Origin: Penicillus capitatus | Lineage: Eukaryota; Chlorophyta | Direction: 5' to 3' | Assembly: GCA_965649825.1 (NCBI GenBank) | Contig: OZ287699.1 | Location: 434,001-498,000 of the forward strand | DNA: 64,000 nt | Shown: in pieces, positions 55,801-64,000 of the stretch | Position numbering within the stretch: position 1 is the stretch's first letter | How the letters are laid out: each line of letters opens with the position of its first letter | The notes under the pieces: generated by a model | Told to the model about the DNA's origin: nothing | Seen by the model: the letters and a program-made list of their open reading frames with translations, nothing else | Databases searched by the model: none | Translations under genes and position numbers: made by a program

Positions 55801-55819
55801 ACATAAGGGTCGCTTCCAC
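49822..55819 (-). CDS. Pmp-repeat beta-helix / Cys-rich / multi-TM surface protein
   Basis: A 6-kb minus-strand gene with few introns. Signal peptide at 55819 (MSLVVSLLYLACSFQALHA). About 55300-52480 and onward form a right-handed beta-helix with some twenty GGAI/V/L-type repeats (GGAISVDGNSS, GGSIHLERSS, GGAIYATGSS and others), the Chlamydia polymorphic-membrane-protein (Pmp) type. A 54-nt intron (52516-52463) is well supported. Then a Cys-rich module (GLLCEKCSGETYSLSPETGC; GYTGPLCGSCEAGY; CRKCLGGF) and about nine membrane helices (from VVSTLILVAISGFLI to LLLFLFVAIFLYF), including RKAVLAIVVML and FQSIYRPYREEF, which resemble TRP-like proteins of protists. Product about 1,900 residues, stop at 49822. 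Likely a plasma-membrane sensor or channel with an adhesive ectodomain. Exons near 55300-55800 and 51000-51300 are approximate. Confidence 0.72.
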
Positions 55820-56846
55820 CGACGATCAGGAAAATGATTCGAGTGCTTATGGGCCTACTATCCTTAAACTCCTCATACACGCATGACGGCAGCCCGAATG
55901 ATGCTAAATATATAGAAAAGGACGGGTGGATTTCTTAACCTTCAAACCTCGCCGACTTGACTGGCGGAGGCGAAACGAGAGAAAACCGTACGAGAGAATC
56001 CATCATGCCAAGCGCAGAGCGATGCATTTGAAGCCAGAGGTCTGTTTAGTGCGTCCGGCGGAATTTGCTGTACACAGGAAAGCGAGTGGACAACGTCATT
56101 TCTTCCTCGATTTCTCTAAGCAGGGCTAGCGCGTAGCTTCTGAAAGACGCGGGCGGGTGATTCGCAGGGTGGACGACGGATGTTTGACCGCAAGGCTACC
56201 TCCCTCCTTGTAAGACGCGTGCGTACTGCAGAAGGCAGAGAAGTACAAAGTACTGAACGCGTTGTTTTGGCTGTCGATTTTAGAAAGAAGAGGCGTCTGT
56301 GCCTTCGGATGCGTATCCATCTGGCCATTGTTCAAAGGACACATAGTTCTCTTTTAGGCACCACTCCGCCAAACAGATGTCTGCCTTTTATCCACAAAGC
56401 CTCGCGCAGGTGACGCAAAATGGGAAGTGCCACGTCAGACACGAGAGATGTAGCTTCATTCATCTACGTGCGATGAAAGCTTCTTAAATTGATCCCCGAA
56501 ACACAAGAGGGCCATGGGATGAGCATTTGACAGGACAATCGCGTCGAATCCTTCGTCCTTCGCAAAATTCGTTCACAAAACATCCCCGCCCTTCCGAAAT
56601 CAGCCAACTGATCTTATAAATAGAACAACTGTCTGTCAACACCCCTTCCGATCCTTCAACATCGTGACTACATTTACAGAGCAAAACAATCACTCTGGCA
56701 TCAGCCAATCAATCGAAATGTTCAAGCGTCGAGCGCTATGGACGAAATTCTGTCTCCATAGCGAGTCTTGACGAAATCGCAGGTCTGTCACTGCTGATGA
56801 AAAAATCCCTGGAGAAAATCATCGCTTCTTCATCTGTTATGTATGG
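55820..56846. other. Unassigned intergenic region
   Basis: About 1 kb of short frames on both strands; no domain, RNA gene or repeat recognised. Promoter of the Pmp-repeat gene presumably lies in the left part. Confidence 0.4.
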
Positions 56847-57900
56847 TCAGTATGTTTTCTGTTTTCGGTTGCCTCTGCGCTGTTTACGTCCCATCCAATT
56901 TCGCACACTGCACCAACAATGCACTGCTGCTTCCTTCTTTTCTTCGATCATTTCGAGGAGTGTAATCTCCGCAGCAAAATTGATCTGAGCATTCCGGACG
57001 AAACCGCGTGTCTCTTCTTCCATCTCGAAGCATTTTAGAAGCTTCACCCAACCCAATGCCTGACGTGCATCAATCCAAAGAACCCGCTCTTCACACACCA
57101 TCTCAACCACATCGACATTCCAAGTGTTGAATGCAGGATGGATGACCTTTGACACGATCTTTGCACGTCGAGTCATGGTTGAGCGCAGCGATGGCGCATT
57201 TTACGCGAATCGGGTAGTCATTCATGTTATGAAGATAGATCCCAAGATTAGGGGACGTCATTTGAGGTCCGTTTGGACACAGCATCAGCTTCCTAATAAC
57301 ACACAGAGCACAGCTCCACGCTGCACGGAGGCACGCATCGCGAGATGGTACATGTCGGAGTGACCGATCGTAAATCTCTCCGAACACATTCTGGATGGAC
57401 TCATTTCTTTGAGATGCCTCAAGTGCCACTACACACTCAAACGCATCCTCGATAGAGCAACGACTCAATTCTTACAAGCAATGTTGCCATGTTGCCGTCG
57501 ACAGACATAGCGCAGGATTCGTTGTCCGGTTTCCGAATACGCATGTCCAGACGCACATGAAAATAATCATCTGTCAGGTACCCTGCGGATGGATCCTTTA
57601 GAGCCAATGCATGCGCGAGGTCGCCAAATCCCCAACCATCATTGTACGACACAAATGTGTAACAATCACCTACATAACGTCACCCATCACACTTTTCTTT
57701 GCGTCCTTAATCAGCGATGCACCTCGGCTTTTCGTCTTTTCTGACTCTGCCTCGTTTATTATGGTAAAGCTAAAATGCACGGTGACCTTGTTCCAGTTTT
57801 TTGAGACTAGATAGGCCGAGAATTCTCCTTCTCTGTTATGATGAAGGCTCACAGACCTACCGCAGTCGCCTGCGTTAGCAAACCGAGTCTTTGCTCTTCG
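56847..57900 (-). CDS. MATH-domain protein (two MATH domains)
   Basis: Minus strand. First MATH: LHHNREGEFSAYLVSKNWNK (about 57840) and NDGWGFGDLAHALALKDPS...GYLTDDYFHVRLDMRIRK (about 57640-57530). Second MATH: NLGIYLHNMNDYPIRVKCAI (about 57230) and LGWVKLLKCFEMEEETRGFV...INFAAEITLLE (about 57050-56960). No RING follows. The start is upstream of 57850 and unresolved. Closest in layout to the gene at 48-49 kb. Confidence 0.65.
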
Positions 57901-58706
57901 TCTTGTACCAGCAGCGGTTATCGACGACGAAGTGTTTGGTAAAGACGAATCTCTCCCTTTCTAACAGACATCGATGAATTCGGCACTACGACAACTATCC
58001 GTCGAGCAGCAAGGACGTCTTGTTGCAGCACACTTCGTAAGTGGCGTGCCATTTGTAACTACTGAGCGAGTACAAATACTCAATTCCACCAGAGACGCCT
58101 CTTCCTTCTACGCTCTGTCATACGGCATCGCACGACGTCGAATTCAACCGCACCTTCTGTCTGCATCGAAGCGGAACAAGACGATAATGAAGATGGGTTA
58201 CAGCGACGGCAGAGAGGGCCAGTTGGTTGAGTCATGACACAGGTGACGCGTCTTTGTTCTGCACGAGGCTTCGATGTTATCATGTGTCCGTCCAGACGGA
58301 ACGAATGCGACGTCGGTACAACGGCATGACGACGTATGAGGACACGCGGTGTCGGCAGAGTGGCAGCTGATTGGGAGCAAGACTCGAGGGATAGCGGAAC
58401 AAGGTCATTGGCGCAGCTGACCGTGGCCTTATTCTCGTCAACGTCGATTGGCGACGAGGTGGCAATGTTTCGTGCCATTCAGGTCATCATTCTTTGCGCC
58501 ATCCCCGAACTCGGTCGGCGTTTTTTCTTCGACGCTTTAACGCATTGGCATTGCGCGTTGTGCATTGTACATTGCTGTTATCTTTGTGTGTGCGATTTTC
58601 AATGAGATATGGACTTTTGCCTTTTGTACGTCTGTCGAATCGAGGCAAACGAAGGCGAAGTCAAAGAAAGGAGCTCGAGCTGTGCACGACATCTGCATGT
58701 GGCGAA
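57901..58706. other. Unassigned region
   Basis: About 800 bases with frames at 57974-58237 (plus) and 58080-58478 (minus) that overlap each other. Neither has a recognised motif. The N-terminal exons of the minus-strand MATH gene may lie here. Confidence 0.35.
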
Positions 58707-60092
58707 ATGGCAATTAGCCAAGAGGCGTCCGACGACAACTACGAGTTATCTATCGTAAGTCTACATTCGATTGCCGCCAGACGTCGCAATCCGTCACCCA
58801 ACGTCGACCGTTTTCCTCTGTACAGTCGACCGAAAGCGACGCCGATCGGACGCCCGATTTCGAATCGAAGCCTCGGAGTCGATCTCCCGTAATGGAAGAG
58901 AATGCCACAAGCGTATCGAACTGTTGCGATGATGTACCACTCGTCGAGCGCCGTCGAGATTTGCCTCGCGTTTCGGTATCGTATCTGGAGACGGTGGCGG
59001 CCGACGTCTGTCGGTGGCAAACGCAGATCAATTCGATCATGCGATGCGTCTCGCACCGGAGCAGGCCGCGAAGTGACGAAATACAACGTCTCTGGAGACT
59101 GCGAATCGACAATCTACAGCATCAAAACAGAGAGCTCTTCAGTAACGCCCGTCTGCCATTTGGTCCAGCTCGTGCATACGACACACGGCGTTAGATACAC
59201 TCGATTTGATGAGCCACGAAAAAATGTCGGCCCTGAGAGAGATCGATAGATTGCAAGGGGAACTTCAGCGACGGGAGAAAGACGTTTCTGACCTCCATCG
59301 TCAGTGGAGCGACAAAGACGCCCGGCAAAAGAAGGTAGATGTCGGATTGAGTGAGAAAGAGTGTGAGATGACGGGGAGTTTAGGAACTCGAATCGCTGAA
59401 ACGGCAGATCGCGGAATTACAGGGACGCAATGCCAGCATCAAACGCATTGTAGACTCATCGTCAACGAATACCCCCATCCACGCACCGATTGCCACAGAC
59501 ATTCGATTGGCTCCAAAATCGCCGTGCGCTGCCGAAAGCGTTAAAGAAACCCATCACGCAATGCTCTTTAGAAAAACGAACGACGGCGTGGATGATCAAG
59601 ATGCTTCTCGTGGAGATGCATTGACATCTGACGGACGCCCGATCGCCTCGCAGATAGAGGCACTGCAGGTGATGTGGTTGGTGATCGTGGCGTCAACAGA
59701 CGGATTCGATGGCGTAGGCGTCGGTCACGACGATATCGAAACGTATCGAATCGGGAGAACTGCGAGGAAAACGACGAGGCGCATCGTCGAGACCGTCGCG
59801 CGATAATAATATTGATCGTGGCGCGCTGCACCGACCGAACACAAAGGAATCGGTTGAGACGACGCGAGATGCGTCGCGTCCTTCTTCGGCCATCGTTCCG
59901 ACGACGCCGCAGCTTGGAGAGGGGATCGCTGGCGGCGCTGGTAAACATGCAAAGCCACGTCACGTCACCGGAAAGAAAACGCGCCGTACGAATTCCGGTG
60001 TGCGTCATCGCGACACCGTTGCGACGGCAAGGGCCGAGATCCTTAACGCATCGCACCGAAGCCTGAGACTGCAACCCACTTGGCGTCCATGA
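58707..60092 (+). CDS. Hypothetical coiled-coil protein
   Basis: Five exons fit in frame: 58707-58754, 58826-59141, 59195-59334, 59384-59668 and 59718-60092 (TGA), introns 49-71 nt, 387 residues. The start is an acidic, Ser-rich segment (MAISQEASDDNYELSI; STESDADRTPDFESKPRSRS). The middle forms a coiled coil (LREIDRLQGELQRREKDVSD; ELESLKRQIAELQGRNASIK). The end is basic and low in complexity (SRPSSAIVPTTPQLGEGIAG; GKKTRRTNSG). No enzymatic domain. Could be a cytoskeletal, centrosomal or nuclear scaffold; the family is not recognised, but the exon phasing gives good support for a real gene. Confidence 0.68.
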
Positions 60093-61700
60093 TCACCATC
60101 TATCTCTTCTTTCTTGTGAAAATCTAAACGTTCGACGGACGGTTTGTTTTCAATGATGCGATTGGACTTTGACGTCGTCGACGCTGTGCGCCCCGTCACG
60201 CTCACAGGACACACTCAAAAGGAAACGCAACCGACAGATTTGACCCGAGCGTTCGAAAGCAGCAGCAAATATCTAGACGTCATGGAAGTGGCTGCGATTA
60301 GAGGTGGCGTATCTTCAGCTCAACCGCAGGCAGGTTTCGGATAGGCGCGATGTCGATCGACACGACAGCAGCACGATTCGAAGGATGGAGATCGGTCCGC
60401 CCGGTAAGCACGCGATACCACGATCACTGCAGCGATACGCTCGGCGATCGTGGACGATTGTCTTTTCGTCTGCTCTCAGCGTTACCGACACGACACGCTT
60501 CAGTCCAATATCTTTGAATCGCTTTGCGTTCTTCTGCGTTTTCTTGAGGCTCAAGCAGTGTGGCTAAGTTTTGGTTTTCGCTCTAGATGCTCTGCGTTAT
60601 GTGCTCGGTCTGATGGTCATCGCTATCGGAGTGGTAGGGCAATCGCGATTATTCCACACACACATGACTCTTTCGGTTACAGTTGTTGCCTCTCGTTCTC
60701 GCCCTTGTGCGCCGAGAATCTCCTCCCTCCATGCAAATGTACCGCCACGCTTAGTGTTCGGTGGCGGCGGCGGCGGCGGAAAAGAATGGAGTGCTGGATC
60801 TCCATGGTCCACTGCTGTTACAATAGACGTCATCGATTATGTCTTTGTCATATCGTCAAGAAGGAGCAGGCGATAACGTCTAGACGAACCGCTAAGCAGC
60901 GACAGCTACATCACTTCTACGCGGTCACTAAGTGGTCTTTCAACTTGAAAGCTTCACTCAAAACTAACTTCCGGATTTAGAAAGAGCTGAAATGGTGTTG
61001 AGAATAACAGCAAGGGACTTAGAGGTCATCCACACTTAAGAATAGAAACGGGCGCGTAATGTATGACAGAGAACTGACGGAGGGTAGGCCGCACAGGCGA
61101 ATGTCAAACATGTTTTCAATCATCATGAAATGAGGCCCGGAAGTAAAAAGCTTGCCAAAAAACATTGTTAAGCACAAAGCGGCGAGGTATTGAAAGTCAC
61201 GTTCGACGAAGAACAACATCATTCATGTCTGTATTCGAAGATATGAGAAGGAAGCGTCACGACTTATTACTCGTGGTTCTACACATTCTCCATCTGCTTT
61301 TCAAATTGCCATCTGCACAAAGGCGGCGCCCGTGTGGATTCGACCTGTGTGAGAGATAGGCACGTACTTTACTTTACAGTAATGGCCGTCGCGTTGCATA
61401 AGGTATGCGGTCAATGTCAATCTTCCCCCGTCTGTGGACACCTCGTAGTTGTCTCGGCGAGTCGCCGCCGCTGGATGGTCCCACGTATAACTAGAGCAAA
61501 CACATCGTCATCGTCTCACTGAGATCATCCCTCCCCTTACATCATGCGCAACCCTCGTCTGTTGGTTTCTATGTGTGCTGACATCACACCGTCATACCGA
61601 TCGACGCGTGGAATTTTTGACATTTCGCCATTGACTGGCACTTCAACATTGTACAAGCCGAAGATCTCGGATTTTACGCAAAACAAATGACCCATCAGTT
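60093..61700. other. Unassigned region with a GGC run
   Basis: About 1.6 kb. Frames at 60144-60344 and 60571-60876 (plus) have no recognised domain. A short (GGC)n run lies at about 60763-60780. No RNA gene or mobile element recognised. Confidence 0.35.
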
Positions 61701-62435
61701 TTATCTGCGCGGCAATCGCAGCGCTTCGAAAGCGATCGAGATGTTTGGCGCACTCACTTCTAGCAAGATGTGTTGTTCGCGCCGATCAATCTCTTCTTTG
61801 TCCAGATCCATCAGTTGACAAAGATTCATGAGATGCACGGGTTCATCGTATCTCAGTTTCCATACAGCTTCCAAACCTTCGAGCCCAGATTTTGACTTCA
61901 ATCGTGTCTCGGAGCGCTCTGCTCTGCGCATGTCATCATCGCAGATCGAAATCTCGGATGTCGCCCTTTTCAGTTTTGGCGTCTGACACATCCCTGTCTC
62001 CTCGTAGCGGGTGTCTTCGCTCTGTTCAGAGAGCGTCAGCGGCTTCGTCCACCAAAGATGATCATCTGCTTCGAAAGGAATGGAACCCGAACACGGCAGT
62101 CCAGAATCGGGTAGGGTTTGGCTCTGGTGGCTGGAAATGGTGGTCATCAGCGACTGTCCGCTGTGATGTGATGCCAAACTCGACGCCTTTCTATATTTTT
62201 CCTTGAGCATTTCATCCACTTGTTGCATATGTATGGTGCCTTGAAGTGAGCGTTTGAGTTCCTTGTAGAGCGGGTTGCTTTCCCAAGTGCGAGGAGGTAT
62301 CGGGGCACTGAAATCGACACTCGAAAGAAATCTGGACAACAACTCCTCGGAGGAACCCCAAGCCGAACAACTCTCTTCATCCGAGAGGCGCTGACTTAAC
62401 ACGCCAACTCTCCGGTTTGACTGCCTCTGAGGCAT
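61701..62435 (-). CDS. Hypothetical protein
   Basis: Uninterrupted 244-residue frame from ATG 62435 (MPQRQSNRRVGVLSQRLSDE) to a stop at 61701. It is rich in Ser/Glu with a polar middle (SSLASHHSGQSLMTTISSHQ) and a more regular C-terminal part (GLEAVWKLRYDEPVHLMNLC; MDLDKEEIDRREQHILLEVS). No known domain. The frame extends upstream to 62519, but the second Met gives a more natural start. It lies just downstream of the starch synthase stop on the same strand, about 157 nt away. Confidence 0.5.
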   Translation of the reverse strand: MPQRQSNRRVGVLSQRLSDEESCSAWGSSEELLSRFLSSVDFSAPIPPRTWESNPLYKELKRSLQGTIHMQQVDEMLKEKYRKASSLASHHSGQSLMTTISSHQSQTLPDSGLPCSGSIPFEADDHLWWTKPLTLSEQSEDTRYEETGMCQTPKLKRATSEISICDDDMRRAERSETRLKSKSGLEGLEAVWKLRYDEPVHLMNLCQLMDLDKEEIDRREQHILLEVSAPNISIAFEALRLPRR

Positions 62436-62591
62436 AACACGCTCGAAAAGGCAGCAAAACGGATGACACCTCTGTCCGGCGAAACAATGCCCGAAGCGAA
62501 AATGAAAGAACCCGTCCACAAAAGTCGCAGAACGTGTTTAGAGAAGGGACGGTTAAGATGGCATCCGTAGAAGCTCATTATCGGGCAGCGA

Positions 62592-64000
62592 TCACCATTG
62601 GTACTTGGCTTCGATCAGGACCTCGTGATAGCGCACGGCGACACAACTCCAGTCCAATTCCTGAACCATGCCACGCTGACGCAGCAGCCGGAACGACTCC
62701 GGAAACTGATGGTAGGTGTGGAGAGCATGGCCGACAGCCACTCGCAGAGATTCCGACTGCGCCCACTCGAACGTCCATCCCGTTCCGCTCTCTTCAAAGG
62801 GATTGAAAGGCTCTACCGTATCCCGAAGGCCTCCCACGGCATGCACGACAGGAACGGTACCGTAAGCAAGGGCATAGAGCTGTGTCAGGCCACATGGTTC
62901 GAAACGCGATGGCATGAGCAACAGGTCGCATCCAGCAGTGATGCGATGGGCTGTGGCGATGGAGAATCCCACCCAGCTGCGACATTGCTCCGGTCTTCGG
63001 CGCTCCATCTCGCGCAAATCCTCTTCCAGATCTTCACGTCCCTTTCCGAGAAACACGAGTTGAGCGCCTTCGCTCATGAGCCAATCGAAATTGTCGCGTA
63101 TCAAATCGACGCCTTTCTGATGATCGAGTCGACCGATGAATCCTAGCAGGGGTACCTTTGGTCGGATGGGCAGACCCAGTTCTCTTTGTAAGGCGGCTTT
63201 GCATGTTGCTTTCCGATCGAGAGACGTCAGCGAGTAGTTCACGTAGCCATCTCGTTGGAGATAAGGATCGGTAGCCGGATTCCAGATCGCACGATCGATT
63301 CCGTTCACGATGCCGCGGAGTTTCCAGCTTTGGTCTCTCAACACAGCATCCAAACCCCAACCGCCCTCTTCTGTCTGGCATTCCCAAGCATACCCGTGCG
63401 AGACGGCAACGATTCTGTGGCTGTGAATCAGCGCAGCCTTCATTAGATTCATGTGCTCTCCGCCGGTCGGATCGCAGAGACGGAAGGCGTCCGAGTAATG
63501 GTCGGGAATTTCGAACAGGGGTAGCTCAGATAATGGCCCACGTCCCTGAAAAGCAATGTTGTGAAGAACGAAGAGCGATCTGGCATAGAGCAGTTTCCCG
63601 TGTTCTTGATAGTGTGCCTGAACATATCGCCCTCTGTTGATTTGACAGAGAAAGAGTCTGTCTAACTTTTAGGTAGACAGGGAGCAAAGCTGAATGCCAG
63701 TCATTGGCGATAAAGACAAGACTGGCGTCTCCATACACAACGCCGCCACAAGGAACGTGCCACGGTGTTTCCAGAGCTGCTTTGCAGAGCAGGGCACAAC
63801 GAAACGTCACATCAAGTCTAGATCCACCATACAGGTCGTTGCCTCTGTTGTGAAAAGAGGGATGATCGACGAACACAAAATCCACTCCATCTCTAAACGT
63901 GTGATAGTATGCCACCTGGGCAAGAAACGCAGATTGTCTTGGAAGGAATGGTCATTTGGTTCGTGCTTCGTGCAGGGCACCGAAAACACGGTAGTGCATC
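62592..64000 (-). CDS. Starch synthase (GT5, SSI/SSII-like), partial
   Basis: Minus strand, cut by the right edge. Upstream exon (about 63926-63667): [20 protein letters not shown] and [19 protein letters not shown] 33-nt intron (63666-63634, GTTAGA...CAACAG) joins in frame to [44 protein letters not shown], then [56 protein letters not shown] and [10 protein letters not shown], stop TGA 62594-62592. These are the ADP/UDP-glucose-binding GT5 motifs, closest in wording to plant SSI/SSII. The enzyme extends alpha-1,4-glucan chains of starch. The N-terminal KTGGL motif and any transit peptide lie beyond the window, so plastid or cytosolic location cannot be told. Confidence 0.88.

Noticed and set aside
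60763-60780. Glycine-run protein in the frame 60571-60876
   Set aside because: The run is a short GGC repeat; the frame has no known motif and no supporting splice structure.

Overview
This is a eukaryotic nuclear window. Most genes are split into many exons by very short GT-AG introns (33 to about 60 nt, a few GC-AG). The recognisable proteins are eukaryotic: Ran, DRG2, NAA35/Mak10, ULK4, TRIC channel, MATH and MDM2-type RING domains. Two genes point to a plastid-bearing, starch-making protist or alga: a DUF3067 protein (otherwise known from cyanobacteria and plastid lineages) and a plant-type SSI/SSII-like starch synthase at the right edge. I cannot name the species; the base composition looks balanced.

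Layout, left to right. 1-4.2 kb: end of an ABCG transporter, a secreted trypsin-like protease, and an ankyrin gene built from eleven consecutive 99-nt exons. 4.86-9.96 kb: a Ty3/Gypsy-type LTR retrotransposon (179-bp LTRs, 5-bp target duplication GCAGG) that appears to split a host reading frame. 10.6-18.3 kb: arm A of a large inverted duplication (hypothetical gene, TRIC channel, glutaminyl cyclase, MATH-MATH-RING gene). 18.5-20.2 kb: DRG2. 21.46-27.88 kb: a second, very young Gypsy-type element on the minus strand (identical 149-bp LTRs, target duplication GATGC), itself interrupted by a 1.6-kb LINE-like insertion that carries only ORF1. This element also seems to break a minus-strand host gene. 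28.7-38.9 kb: Ran, a coiled-coil gene, DUF3067, ULK4, a P-loop kinase and NAA35, closely packed. 39.1-47.2 kb: arm B, the mirror image of arm A. 47.9-58 kb: two more MATH-domain genes flanking a 6-kb gene for a secreted/transmembrane protein with Pmp-type beta-helix repeats, a Cys-rich region and about nine membrane helices. 58.7-64 kb: a coiled-coil gene, a hypothetical gene and the starch synthase.

The most notable features are: (i) an inverted duplication whose gene-bearing inner parts are old and diverged while a 3.6-kb outer part is nearly identical, with a sharp boundary inside TRIC exon 1; (ii) the MATH-MATH-MDM2-type RING family; (iii) the exon-per-repeat ankyrin gene; and (iv) the nested ORF1-only LINE in an otherwise intact Gypsy polyprotein. 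Splice sites and identities were read by eye from the sequence; no alignment or database search was run.
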